In this document: positions 1-8,275 of the stretch, piece after piece | Position numbering within the stretch: the stretch's first letter is position 1 | How the letters are laid out: each line of letters starts with the position of its first letter | Source of the DNA: UBA4844 sp050943255 | GTDB taxonomy: Bacteria > Bacillota > Syntrophomonadia > Syntrophomonadales > Syntrophomonadaceae | Length of the DNA stretch: 64,000 bases | Direction: 5' to 3' | Assembly: GCA_050943255.1 (NCBI GenBank) | Contig: JBMNOV010000002.1 | Span: 1 to 64,000 of the forward strand | The notes under the pieces: generated by a model | Seen by the model: the letters and a program-made list of their open reading frames with translations, nothing else | Told to the model about the DNA's origin: nothing | Database searches by the model: none | Made by a program: the position numbers and the translations under genes

Positions 1-165
1 ATCCTGAGTTTTATCCTTGGGAACTTCTTATTGATCCTTCTGCACCAGGATTTAATCCTGATAAAAACCCGCAAAATGATATATATAACATGGCAGTATT
101 TAATAACAGGATGTATGTTTCCACCATTTGCTCCAATGGGGTTCAACTTTAGAGAATTAATGGAT
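1..165 (+). pseudogene. Decayed fragment of a second beta-propeller gene
   Basis: Bases 1-165 align without gaps to about 2262-2426 inside the intact propeller gene downstream (constant offset 2261). The reading frame from base 3 matches it closely (for example DPEFYPWELLIDP and NMAVFNNR). The frame ends at a TAG (150-152) where the intact gene has TGG for Trp, and similarity fades soon after. The 5' part lies outside the window. Bases 166-345 hold no gene. A TTGACA at 242-247 could serve the next gene, but no well-spaced -10 box is evident. Confidence 0.85.
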
Positions 166-345
166 TTACTATAAGGTCATATGTAAAAGAATTCGCAGAA
201 AGCGCACTGAAATGACGAACCGCCTAGGATAAATTTAATAGTTGACAATCTTCCTTAATTATACAATTATATAAACACCGGCAAAAATTATTCACTATTT
301 AGGATAATAGTACTAGTTTAAAAAATAATTTGGGGAGGTATTGCC

Positions 346-1179
346 ATGGCAGATGCAAATGCGGGTTCAAGGGCAATGGCTGCAGCTACGCAGCTGGAAA
401 AGATCGGATTTGTGGATTTTACGGTTGATCTAGTAAAAGGCGTATATGAGGTAATAGTCGACGCTTCCATGGAACAGTTAGAAGCTTACGCAGAACTCGT
501 TACCAAAGTCTCTAAGTCTTTACAAGAATATCAAAATGAAGTTCTGGGGACCGATGATACGGAAAAACAAGAAAAAGCAGAAAACTACCTGGAAGATGTC
601 CTGGGATTCGAAAAGGAAGACACTTATACGTTAACAGATGATCAGGCCACCGCACTAAGGGAACATTTGACAGGTATTACTGTCCAAGAAGGTGACCAAA
701 GCAAAAGTATTGATGATTACATCACTGTCAATGGCACTTCGAAACAAATTACACATGAGGACTTAGTGAAAATTGTGCTGGAGAAGCTTAAGAAAAGCAC
801 TGAGCATTCCTACAACTTGCTAAAGACAATCTTGAAAATAGGAATGCAAAAAGTAGTTGTTACCAATGGGGAAATTCGCACTAAACTAACCTTTCATATA
901 GATGCTTCAGATAATTACAACAAGATATCCAATCAATATAATAACAATTCATCAGGGTGGGGCGTTGGCGGAAAACTTTCTGGCAGCGGAACCGGCCTGG
1001 TTGGAAAAATATTCGGTGCATCATTAGGGATAGGACTATCCGGCGGTTACTCCAGCAGGAAGCTCAGTGTTAGTGTAGTAAATGAGAAATCCACTTCTGC
1101 CACCAATGTGAACGTGGATATCTTAGGCGAGGTCAAGATTAATTTTAGAACTGAGAGCTTCCCCTCCATAGAGGCGTAA
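346..1179 (+). CDS. Uncharacterised glycine-rich protein, first gene of an orphan cluster
   Basis: 277 residues, ATG start behind a good GGGGAGG site. The first ~65 residues are helical (a MAAATQLEKIGFVDF-like start). The middle is acidic and charged. Residues ~200-235 are rich in Gly, Ser and Asn, and the end (about 240-277) looks like beta-strands finishing in FRTESFPS. There is no signal peptide, no clear membrane segment and no catalytic motif. It lies 1 base before the next gene, so the two are surely co-transcribed. The pair weakly recalls small proteins that travel with DUF2589 genes, but I cannot confirm this. Function unknown. Confidence 0.8.
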   Translation: MADANAGSRAMAAATQLEKIGFVDFTVDLVKGVYEVIVDASMEQLEAYAELVTKVSKSLQEYQNEVLGTDDTEKQEKAENYLEDVLGFEKEDTYTLTDDQATALREHLTGITVQEGDQSKSIDDYITVNGTSKQITHEDLVKIVLEKLKKSTEHSYNLLKTILKIGMQKVVVTNGEIRTKLTFHIDASDNYNKISNQYNNNSSGWGVGGKLSGSGTGLVGKIFGASLGIGLSGGYSSRKLSVSVVNEKSTSATNVNVDILGEVKINFRTESFPSIEA

Positions 1180-1180
1180 T

Positions 1181-1570
1181 ATGGAAATCCATGATTTATT
1201 AATAATGCTTCAACATGAAGTCCAAAAAAGTCTCACTTTTATAGATGAAACGCGGGGAATTAAGGATCCAGACATACCTGCAATTCATATTTCTTTGGAG
1301 AGTGTAGAGCTAGAACTTCCAATTGTTCTGTCTGAGGCGGAACTTACCTGGGACCCTAAGGAATTGAAAGGGAGACCCGGAGCGGTAAAACGCCTGAAAA
1401 TGCCCTATACTCCTGAAGCTGCTGTGACACGCGGACAAATACCCAGAAAAAAAGTAGCTGGAAAAATTATTGAAACACAAATAATAGGCCCAATCGAAAA
1501 AATAGATGAGAGGACTCAAAAAGAGTACGTCGGCCGTATAAAGGTTGTCCTAAAACCCATTTTAAAATAG
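1181..1570 (+). CDS. Uncharacterised small protein, partner of the upstream glycine-rich protein
   Basis: 129 residues, ATG start 1 base after the stop of the preceding gene, which implies translational coupling. An N-terminal helix (about 1-25) is followed by alternating hydrophobic strands (IHISLESVELELPIVLSE) and a basic C-terminal half ending in VVLKPILK. It has no signal peptide, membrane segment or cysteines. It is probably a cytoplasmic structural or adaptor protein working with its neighbour. DUF2589-like relatives are possible but not shown. A long hairpin repeat begins 16 bases after its stop and may end the transcript. Confidence 0.75.
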   Translation: MEIHDLLIMLQHEVQKSLTFIDETRGIKDPDIPAIHISLESVELELPIVLSEAELTWDPKELKGRPGAVKRLKMPYTPEAAVTRGQIPRKKVAGKIIETQIIGPIEKIDERTQKEYVGRIKVVLKPILK

Positions 1571-1586
1571 GGATATTTTAGCCCTT

Positions 1587-1670
1587 CTACAAAACCAAGG
1601 GGACAGTTCTTGTGGTTCGTACGGTTATAAAACCGTACGAACCACAAGAACTGTCCCCTTGGTTTTGTAG
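1587..1670. repeat. Perfect 40-bp inverted repeat (GGGGAC family)
   Basis: Bases 1587-1626 and 1631-1670 are exact reverse complements of 40 bases around a 4-base loop. Each arm carries the core CCAAGGGGACAGTTCTTGTG. The same core recurs across the window (3271-3346 and partial copies at 7141, 16397, 17488, 20449, 33168, 34888, 37513 and 48262). There is no T-run after the stem, so it is more likely a REP-type mobile palindrome than a plain terminator. Confidence 0.9.
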
Positions 1671-1717
1671 CATTGTTGGAGATTGCACATACATTATAGT
1701 AGAAAGGAGGGATTATA

Positions 1718-3241
1718 GTGCAGTGTTTCTATAATTTAACATCGGTGAATGGGTTTGATACTGAAAATCTCAATAATGGCAGGCAAAATAATTATGCCTG
1801 GTCCATGACTGAGCTGGGAGACTATATTTATGTAGGTACTGGCCGCAATATACTCGTAAATATAATCACTGCGATTTACGCTAACACTAACATCCCGGCG
1901 CTCATAAATCCAACCCCCGATGTAGATAATGAGGCTGAAATATGGAGGTATAGAAAGGACGGTGCCCTGCCCTGGCAAAAAGTATATCCTACAGATTTAG
2001 TCCAATCAAATCTTTTCGGTTTCCGGTTCATGATTAATCACAGGCCTTTTGGAGGCAATCCCTGTATTTATGCTGCAGGCTATGGGAATGATGTGCAAAT
2101 ACTAAAAACCACTAATGGGGTTGACTGGTTTATATTAGATTCCAGCTCCGGATTACAGGGGTCTTCCTCCAGAGCAATGGTGTCCCACAATGGAAAAATA
2201 TATTTATCTACGGTAAATGCCTTAAATCAAAGTTCAGGTCCACTTCTATACAGCAGTCCAGATCCTGAATTTTACCCGTGGGAGCTCCTTATTGACCCTA
2301 GTAAACCGGGGTTCGATCCTGATAAAAACCCACAGAATGCAATAAGTAATATGGCCGTATTTAATAACAGGCTTTATGTTGCCACCAGCAGCCCGAATGG
2401 AGTTCAAGTGTGGAGAACCAATGGGGAAGAACCACAAATGAATGAATGGACTCGTGTTGTTAATAGCGGATTTGGCAATCCGGCTAACTGGTTTACTCTA
2501 GGTATTGGCGTATTTAAAAACCACCTTTATGTAAGTGCAACCAAACCATTACCCTTAGCCTGGTTTATTCCTATGGGCTGCGACATCATTAGGATTGATA
2601 AGAATGATAATTGGCAGTTGGTCGTAGGCGGAAATCCATTAATATCTCTAAATTCATCAGTGGACGAAAATTATAGAAGCCTTACTGGGCTGGGATCAGG
2701 GTTTAATAACCCCTTTAATGTATATGGCTGGCAGATACAGGAGTTTAAGGGCAAATTGCTGGTTAGCACATTTGATGATTCAAGCAATATGGAAGTAATA
2801 CTTACTACCCTTTTAGCCAATCGGCAATTATTAGAACAACGGTTTAACCCCACAATAATAAGTCTAATAATAGAAGTATACAGGGCAGTAGTAGGAATAT
2901 TAAGAACAATAAGATATCCTATTGGATTTGATTTATATATATCTGAGGACGGAACTCGTTTCAGCCCTGTCTTTTTAAATGGACTGGGCAATCCTAACAA
3001 CTATGGCGGGAGAATACTCTTTGTAGACAGTGATAACAAACTATATATCGGAACAGCTAACCCCTTCCAAGGCTGTGAAGTATGGAGGGCATCAACAATT
3101 CCTTATCGCGGGTGGAAAAAGCATGATCATAACTACTATCGGTGTTTATTGCAAATAAAAGAAATATTAAGTGAAAAATACGATATTTTAAGTGAAAATA
3201 TGCCAACAATCCTTCAATACATTAACAACAATTCTATTTGA
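1718..3241 (+). CDS. Beta-propeller-like protein of unknown function
   Basis: 507 residues, GTG start 7 bases after AAAGGAGG. Repeated Trp/Gly blades can be seen (for example VWRTNGEEP, NRLYVATSS, HLYVSATKP, KLYIGTANP, EVWRAST), each a strand pair of the 'fnn-LYVgt ... VWR' kind seen in kelch or sialidase-type propellers. The N-terminus has no clear signal peptide. There is one hydrophobic stretch around residues 40-60, and the last ~40 residues are helical. It is flanked by two long GGGGAC hairpins, and a dead paralogue lies at the left edge. Ligand and role cannot be told from sequence. It may work with the two genes upstream. Confidence 0.8.
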   Translation: MQCFYNLTSVNGFDTENLNNGRQNNYAWSMTELGDYIYVGTGRNILVNIITAIYANTNIPALINPTPDVDNEAEIWRYRKDGALPWQKVYPTDLVQSNLFGFRFMINHRPFGGNPCIYAAGYGNDVQILKTTNGVDWFILDSSSGLQGSSSRAMVSHNGKIYLSTVNALNQSSGPLLYSSPDPEFYPWELLIDPSKPGFDPDKNPQNAISNMAVFNNRLYVATSSPNGVQVWRTNGEEPQMNEWTRVVNSGFGNPANWFTLGIGVFKNHLYVSATKPLPLAWFIPMGCDIIRIDKNDNWQLVVGGNPLISLNSSVDENYRSLTGLGSGFNNPFNVYGWQIQEFKGKLLVSTFDDSSNMEVILTTLLANRQLLEQRFNPTIISLIIEVYRAVVGILRTIRYPIGFDLYISEDGTRFSPVFLNGLGNPNNYGGRILFVDSDNKLYIGTANPFQGCEVWRASTIPYRGWKKHDHNYYRCLLQIKEILSEKYDILSENMPTILQYINNNSI

Positions 3242-3270
3242 TAAACCAAGGGGACTGATAAACCAAGCGA

Positions 3271-3346
3271 TAAACCAAGGGGACGGTTCTTGTGGTTCGT
3301 AGGGTTGTACAACCTTCCGAACCACAAGAACCGTCCCCTTGGTTTA
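3271..3346. repeat. Near-perfect 38-bp inverted repeat (GGGGAC family)
   Basis: Arms 3271-3308 and 3309-3346 pair with two mismatches and no loop. The outer ~26 bases of each arm match the hairpin at 1587-1670 apart from one base (GGACGG here, GGACAG there). Partial extra copies of the AAACCAAGGGGAC end flank it at 3242-3255 and 3347-3358. It sits between convergent genes and could end transcription from both sides. Confidence 0.88.
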
Positions 3347-3359
3347 CCCTTGGTTTAGG

Positions 3360-4247
3360 TTAGATAATTTGGAGGTCGAGGTTTCCTAGTGAAAGATCAA
3401 TATTACAATCAATTTTAGATGTAGCTTCATGGTAATTTGGTGAGGTATAGCGATTACCTGTTCTGTTCCAACCCAGGCTATTGAGATTATTAGCGTTTAA
3501 TGCCCCATTAAAGCCTATACTTACCCCAGTATCATTAGGTATATAAAGCTTAATACTACTGGCTCCGGCCTCTATTCTAACTTTACTCCTGGGTCCGTTA
3601 TTGCCAAACCTGAAATTCATATTACCTGCTCCTACTTCACAGGTAAGTTCCTTAAGGGGAACACCGGTCAAATCGATATCACCATCTACAGCCCCAGTAT
3701 TAATATCAAGAACCCAAGCTAATTCAGGAGAAATCCAAAGCTGCCACTTATTTAGACTATTGTGCGGGGTAATCCAAAAATCTTCAGATTGGTGTAGATT
3801 AACATTTAATATATCAAAGTTCGAAGTTACATCTTTTATAATTGACTTATTATTAAAATTCCCCTTTAATAAATCATTGCTGGCTGCGGCAACAGAAAAC
3901 TTGCCTGCTCCATAATTCACACTCAAATTACACTGTTTTACATCAGGATATTTCTCGCGGGTTATGCTAATAGAAGAATTGATAATTGTAGTATTTCCCC
4001 CAGTTTTACCTATCTGGAAAAAATAAAGCCCTACAGCTCCAACAGATAATATAACAATCAAAAGTGCTACCAAGTAGTTTATTTTACCCTTGCTCATTAT
4101 CCCCAATCCGAAGATGATTAGCAGCAGCGGCCACCATTTACCGAGTTCATAAATGCTAACCCAGGAACCGTAACCAATATTAATAAGGAACAGTATTTCG
4201 CCGGCAAGCACCAGCAGTAAGCCAATAATCAGGTTACCCACTCTCAT
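3360..4247 (-). CDS. Membrane protein with toastrack-type adhesin domain (LiaF/PspC-related)
   Basis: 295 residues. Three hydrophobic helices (about 5-22, 36-52, 57-76) form a membrane anchor of the LiaF/DUF5668 kind. The remaining ~200 residues are a beta-rich domain with the GxGxxxFxx-type periodicity of toastrack folds (CEVGAGNMNFRFG, EAGASSIKLYIP). The start overlaps the stop of the upstream PspC gene by 4 bases, so they form one operon. Such proteins usually sense or buffer envelope stress. The exact ligand is unknown. Confidence 0.75.
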   Translation of the reverse strand: MRVGNLIIGLLLVLAGEILFLINIGYGSWVSIYELGKWWPLLLIIFGLGIMSKGKINYLVALLIVILSVGAVGLYFFQIGKTGGNTTIINSSISITREKYPDVKQCNLSVNYGAGKFSVAAASNDLLKGNFNNKSIIKDVTSNFDILNVNLHQSEDFWITPHNSLNKWQLWISPELAWVLDINTGAVDGDIDLTGVPLKELTCEVGAGNMNFRFGNNGPRSKVRIEAGASSIKLYIPNDTGVSIGFNGALNANNLNSLGWNRTGNRYTSPNYHEATSKIDCNIDLSLGNLDLQII

Positions 4248-4648
4248 AAATGGTCCCCTTTCCTATTGTTAAATATGATATAAAGCCCTGCTATAACCAG
4301 CAATAAAGGCCACCCTTTTCCCCAAAAGAAAGGAAATAAATTTTGTAATAAAAAAACTAGGCCCAAGCCTATTAAAAGTAATCCTATATTACGGCGGCGA
4401 GCAGCCCTATGCTCTATATAGTCTTGTTGTTTAGGATTATAGTGATCAATAGAATCTTGATTCCCTTCGGTATTCTCCGGAAGAATAATCCAGCATATCA
4501 AATATGCAAAAAAGCCTATCCCCCCAGCAAAAAATACCAGAACCCAGATTAATCTTACTAGAGTTACATCAAGCTCTAGATATTCAGCTAAACCTGCGGC
4601 TACCCCGCCAATTATTTTATTTTTTAAACTTCTGCGTAATTGTTTCAA
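4244..4648 (-). CDS. PspC-domain membrane protein
   Basis: 134 residues. Residues 1-60 are a typical PspC domain: basic start (KQLRRSLKNKIIGGVAAGLA), then 'YLELDVTLVRLIWVL' and a transmembrane helix ending in WIILPE. A second part (about 85-125) has two short hydrophobic helices around FFWGKGWPLLLV, as in LiaF-like N-termini. PspC proteins sit in the inner membrane and respond to envelope damage. It is the first gene of a two-gene operon with the toastrack protein, divergent from a LiaF-like gene at 4886. Confidence 0.85.
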   Translation of the reverse strand: MKQLRRSLKNKIIGGVAAGLAEYLELDVTLVRLIWVLVFFAGGIGFFAYLICWIILPENTEGNQDSIDHYNPKQQDYIEHRAARRRNIGLLLIGLGLVFLLQNLFPFFWGKGWPLLLVIAGLYIIFNNRKGDHL

Positions 4649-4885
4649 ACACTTACCTCCATAACTTACTGCATTCGGGCTTTTACACTTTCATTCTAAT
4701 CTTAATACCTTTTGTGGACAATAGAAATTACTAATACTAAAATAGATTATTTATGGTAATAGGAATATTCACTTCATAACATAAACTAATAATAAAATAA
4801 TTAAATGATTTATGAAATAAATAATATTTCTAGTGTGGTTTAGCTAAAATTAGCCTAGTATAAAGAAAGCAGGAGGGTGATTATC

Positions 4886-5590
4886 TTGTTCAAAACAAAT
4901 GCACGTTATTTAATTGGGCTAGTAATAATTGCAACAGGAATCATTGCACTACTAAATAATTTTGGAGTTACCACTATTAGCCTTGGCTACTTGGTTAACC
5001 TTATTTGGCCGCTACTACTTGCCTCAGTAGGAATTACTATTATTAAAAACCGACGTGACCTCTTCAGCGTTGTAACAGGTAGTATATTAATTGGTTTGGG
5101 AGTAATCTTTCTAGGCCGTAATGCCGGTATTATAAACATCGATCTGGCTTACTTCTGGCGTGGATTCTGGCCGGTAATCATTATTTTAATTGGTATTAGC
5201 CTGCTTAGTAAAAACCAGACCAGTAACTCCGGCAACTTTGCTATAATGGGGTCAGTGGAGAAAACCAGCCCAGATTGGAAACTTAATAGCGGGGAATATA
5301 CGGCAATTATGGGGTCAGTTGAATTAGACCTACGGATGGCTAGTTTCGCAGAAAAAGAGGTAAATCTCACTCTTACTTCAATTATGGGCGTAATTAAACT
5401 TATCTTGCCGGAAGATATTGCCGTGATCTGCAAAGGAACCTCAATCATGGGAGGAATTGATGTTTTAGGTAAAGAGTCTGGAGGAATAATTGGAAATACT
5501 AACATTCAAATAGGTGATTGTAAAAATGCTTCCAAAATTCTTGATCTAAATTGTACCTGTGTTATGGGTGGAATAGAAATTATACGGTAA
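4886..5590 (+). CDS. LiaF-like cell-wall stress membrane protein
   Basis: About 234 residues. I choose the TTG at 4886, 8 bases after AGGAGGG (4871-4877), because the upstream GTG at 4877 overlaps that site. Four hydrophobic helices occupy the first ~110 residues. The C-terminal half repeats 'IMGSVE', 'IMGVIK', 'IMGGID' and 'VMGGIE' motifs, the mark of LiaF C-terminal (DUF2154) domains. LiaF proteins restrain LiaS-type kinases in envelope stress systems. No liaRS pair is adjacent here; its partner may be the divergent PspC operon. Confidence 0.8.
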   Translation: MFKTNARYLIGLVIIATGIIALLNNFGVTTISLGYLVNLIWPLLLASVGITIIKNRRDLFSVVTGSILIGLGVIFLGRNAGIINIDLAYFWRGFWPVIIILIGISLLSKNQTSNSGNFAIMGSVEKTSPDWKLNSGEYTAIMGSVELDLRMASFAEKEVNLTLTSIMGVIKLILPEDIAVICKGTSIMGGIDVLGKESGGIIGNTNIQIGDCKNASKILDLNCTCVMGGIEIIR

Positions 5591-5641
5591 ATTGAATTCT
5601 GCTGGATATTTAATCTAAACAACGTCTCGGTCGTGACCAAG

Positions 5642-5664
5642 GTGTAGGTTGAAAAAATCTACAC
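5642..5664. other. Small hairpin downstream of the LiaF-like gene
   Basis: GTGTAGGTT (5642-5650) pairs with AATCTACAC (5656-5664) around a short A-rich loop, apart from one G-U pair. There is no T-run. It may end or stabilise the LiaF-like transcript. Confidence 0.4.
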
Positions 5665-5709
5665 ACTGTTAGTCAGAACGAGCTAAAAAGGTTAGGAGTA
5701 AAACAACCA

Positions 5710-5760
5710 GAAGGCTCGTAATTGAGGTGTACATGAGGTACGTCAATTTAACGAGCCTTC
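5710..5760. other. Long imperfect inverted repeat between convergent genes
   Basis: GAAGGCTCGT (5710-5719) pairs exactly with ACGAGCCTTC (5751-5760). The inner bases AATTGAGGTGTAC and GTACGTCAATTT also pair with two bulges, giving a stem of more than 20 pairs. It lies between the LiaF-like gene and rsgA, which converge, so a two-way terminator is the simplest reading, though it lacks T-tracts. Confidence 0.5.
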
Positions 5761-5840
5761 CGGATTAACACAGCTATTAGCAATATTATTAATATCAGCG
5801 ACATTAGCACCAAAGGTGACATCAGTGCACTATTTGGATT

Positions 5841-6920
5841 CTATATTCTTTTATTCCTAGTTTGTGATTTAATAAAATTCCTGGCATTTTTCATCCCACC
5901 CATGCCGGAAAACATAGCATTAATTTTTTCATTTTCAATCTGTTTAAAGTTTAATCCATCATATTTCGCTTCTTTTTTAAGCTTAAGATAGCTTGCCAAT
6001 CGTTCTTCGGTAAGCTGACCAGTTTGAATGGCCTTTTGAACAGCACATCCTGGTTCACTTTGGTGAGAACAGTCATTAAACTTGCAATTTTTAGCTAGAT
6101 CATCAATATCTACAAATGCTTTGGATAAATTAACGCTATCAATACCCAACTCTCTCATTCCTGGAGTATCAATGACAATTCCGCCGTTTTGCAGAAACAG
6201 TAATTGTCTTCTAGTTGTAGTATGCCGGCCTTTTTCATTTTTGTCGATTTCATTAGTAGGCAGAATTTCCTCCCCTGCCAAACGATTTATTAGTGTAGAC
6301 TTACCCACACCGGAGGAACCTATAAAAGCAACTGTTTTGCCTGGTTTTATATACGACTTAATACTATCATATCCGTCTCCTGACATAGCCGAAGTGACTA
6401 ATACATCCACACCAATTGCCACTGATGAAACCTTTGCTAGTTTATCCTCTAAGTCAGAACATATGTCAGATTTAGTTAGTACAACCACGGGAATTGCTCT
6501 GCTATTCCATGCGATAGATAAGTACCGCTCTAACCGGCGCAGATTAAAATCATTATTTAACGCCATACAAATAAATACAATATCAATGTTAGCTGCAACT
6601 ACCTGGATATTATTTTCTGTTCCAGCCGCCCTGCGCTCGAAGGAACTCTTTCTGGTTAAAACGTGGTGGATAATTGCGTTTCCTCTTTTATTATCTCCTC
6701 GGTCAAGCATTACATAGTCTCCCACCGCAGGATAATCGGAAAGAGAAAGCGCTGCATATCTAATTTTTCCAGATATCTCCGCATAAATCTCCACCTGGCT
6801 GGTAACCGCTTTATACAAATCCTTGTATTGTGAAGAAATACGAGCAATAACTAGTTCGGGATATAGGGTTGCCTCTTGCAAAAACCGTTCATCTATTCCA
6901 TACTTTTCCAAAATATTCAA
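5841..6920 (-). CDS. rsgA: Ribosome small-subunit-dependent GTPase A
   Basis: 359 residues, TTG start behind TAGGAGG. The order is an OB-fold N-terminus, then a circularly permuted GTPase: G4 (LTKSD, ~residue 150), G1 (GSSGVGKSTL, ~202), switch I (GRHTTT) and G3 (DTPGMRELG), then the C-x4-C-x-H-x5-C zinc knuckle (CKFNDCSHQSEPGC). This is the full RsgA architecture. The protein checks late maturation of the 30S subunit and releases RbfA. It is of normal length and carries its own promoter region. A monocistronic gene is likely. Confidence 0.95.
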   Translation of the reverse strand: MNILEKYGIDERFLQEATLYPELVIARISSQYKDLYKAVTSQVEIYAEISGKIRYAALSLSDYPAVGDYVMLDRGDNKRGNAIIHHVLTRKSSFERRAAGTENNIQVVAANIDIVFICMALNNDFNLRRLERYLSIAWNSRAIPVVVLTKSDICSDLEDKLAKVSSVAIGVDVLVTSAMSGDGYDSIKSYIKPGKTVAFIGSSGVGKSTLINRLAGEEILPTNEIDKNEKGRHTTTRRQLLFLQNGGIVIDTPGMRELGIDSVNLSKAFVDIDDLAKNCKFNDCSHQSEPGCAVQKAIQTGQLTEERLASYLKLKKEAKYDGLNFKQIENEKINAMFSGMGGMKNARNFIKSQTRNKRI

Positions 6921-7229
6921 TAGTATTTTCCTCCTAAAAATGATTTAATCACTCTTTGGGAGGTTTTATATGATATTTAAATTAAAACCTCCCTCCTAAT
7001 TACAATGGCCACCATAGTTGTTTTATTGAACATAAAATAACTCCCTTTCTTTAGTATTTGCCATTAGTATATATGAACTATTATCTTATAGCCACTACAT
7101 AAAACGGTATATGCTCTATGGAATTGCTTTGATTTATGGTGGGGACGTACAGTTTATTAATAACTGGCTTTTGAAGATTCTTGATTAATTGCCCTGATAC
7201 CTTTCCCATGTGATATTGCGTTTATAGAT
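6921..7229. other. Intergenic stretch with a hairpin and a weak GGGGAC core
   Basis: No gene is visible. GGGAGGTTTTA (6958-6968) and TAAAACCTCCC (6983-6993) form an 11-bp hairpin just upstream of rsgA. A partial GGGGAC repeat (GGTGGGGACGTACAG) lies near 7138-7152. Confidence 0.5.
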
Positions 7230-7258
7230 TACAAAAAGCTGCATATTCATGCAGCTTC
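7230..7258 (-). terminator. Intrinsic terminator of the por operon
   Basis: On the minus strand AAGCTGCAT and ATGCAGCTT (plus positions 7236-7244 and 7249-7257) form a 9-bp stem with a 4-base loop. A run of T (plus AAAAA 7233-7237) follows. It lies about 50 bases after the CbiT-like gene. Confidence 0.8.
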
Positions 7259-7306
7259 AACAAATTATCATATTATGCCAGCGTTATCCTGACCATAATG
7301 TTGTTG

Positions 7307-8215
7307 CTATCCTTTAATACTTCGAGCAGAAATCAGCCAGGGAGCTGGAAATGGTTCTATCATTTTTTTGCTATTAACTCGCGAAACTGCTATATGGATT
7401 GCTTCCGTACGCTCCAAGCCGTTTTCCCGAAACAAAGCCGGAAGAGACATAAGAAGTTCAAAGTCCAAGGTGTAGATAACAAAATCCATAGCCGGATTAG
7501 CGGTCAATAGACTCTTTATTTCACTGTCCGTTCTGGGAGAAGCCACTATAAACGCTATATTCGGCACCGGAAGCTTATCTAGGATACCGTTTTCCAAAGA
7601 ATCAACGATTATTACGTTATTAAGGCCAAATTTATCAACATTACACTTCATGGTAACCCGATCCCGGCGGTCATATTCCACCGCAATAACACTACCCTCA
7701 GCAGCAATCATGGCAGCCTCTACCGCAATGCTCTCACCAGAGATTATACATATATTATCCTGGTCCCCCAGATCGAGTTTATTCATTATTACAGCGCGAA
7801 CTTCGCGGCATACATAATGAACCGACCCACAAGAAAAACGGCTATTTTCCATACCTATATGATAATTGGTGGCAGCATTAGGATTTAAGATCAGCATAGC
7901 TGCAGGGCAATTAATCCCGCGGTTGATCATATTTGAGATCTTGTCGTGCTTGATCTCTCCCGATGGTTCTGAGCCCTCATTGTACCAGACTTCACATTCC
8001 CCTAGTTCCGCATTCCACATATCGTAGAAAATATCCGGATGTCCGGCATCTGTAAAGACTAAGACGGCTCGATTAGACATAACGGTCGTAATCAGGTTCT
8101 TATTTTTCCCGGTAATGTCCAGCATCTTCAGTTTTGCCAGGTTAATCGGGGCATTCTGTGAGAAATACTGGAGCCAGGATAAAATGACTTCATTAGTAAA
8201 CATGGTCTCTTCCAT
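7307..8215 (-). CDS. Degenerate CbiT/CobL-like methyltransferase-fold protein
   Basis: About 302 residues. The ATG at 8215 has AAGGAGG 8 bases upstream. The C-terminal half follows the layout of precorrin-6B/cobalt-precorrin methylases (CbiT): '...MNKLDLGDQDNICIISGES', then EAAMIA, 'VIAVEYDRRDRV' and 'FGLNNVIIVDS'. The usual D-x-G-x-G-x-G SAM loop is replaced by ISGES, and the second acidic loop is VEYDR. The N-terminal half resembles no domain I can name. It is the last gene after porGDAB (60 bases after porB) with the shared terminator downstream. No cobalamin genes are nearby, so a corrin role is doubtful. It may be a repurposed SAM-fold protein. Confidence 0.6.
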   Translation of the reverse strand: MEETMFTNEVILSWLQYFSQNAPINLAKLKMLDITGKNKNLITTVMSNRAVLVFTDAGHPDIFYDMWNAELGECEVWYNEGSEPSGEIKHDKISNMINRGINCPAAMLILNPNAATNYHIGMENSRFSCGSVHYVCREVRAVIMNKLDLGDQDNICIISGESIAVEAAMIAAEGSVIAVEYDRRDRVTMKCNVDKFGLNNVIIVDSLENGILDKLPVPNIAFIVASPRTDSEIKSLLTANPAMDFVIYTLDFELLMSLPALFRENGLERTEAIHIAVSRVNSKKMIEPFPAPWLISARSIKG

Positions 8216-8275
8216 AGGCAAAACCTCCTTGTTAACATTATCATACCATATTTTCCCCAGTCTATAGCTTTAGCT

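Noticed and set aside
1587..3346. Treating the propeller gene as the cargo of a composite transposon flanked by the two hairpins
   Set aside because: The hairpins are palindromes of a dispersed family, no transposase is present and no target duplications were seen.
6082..6717. 211-codon frame opposite rsgA
   Set aside because: Shadow of rsgA: no ribosome binding site, and all recognised motifs are on the minus strand.
7307..8215. Calling the por-linked gene cbiT or cobL
   Set aside because: The SAM loop is missing and no cobalamin genes are nearby.
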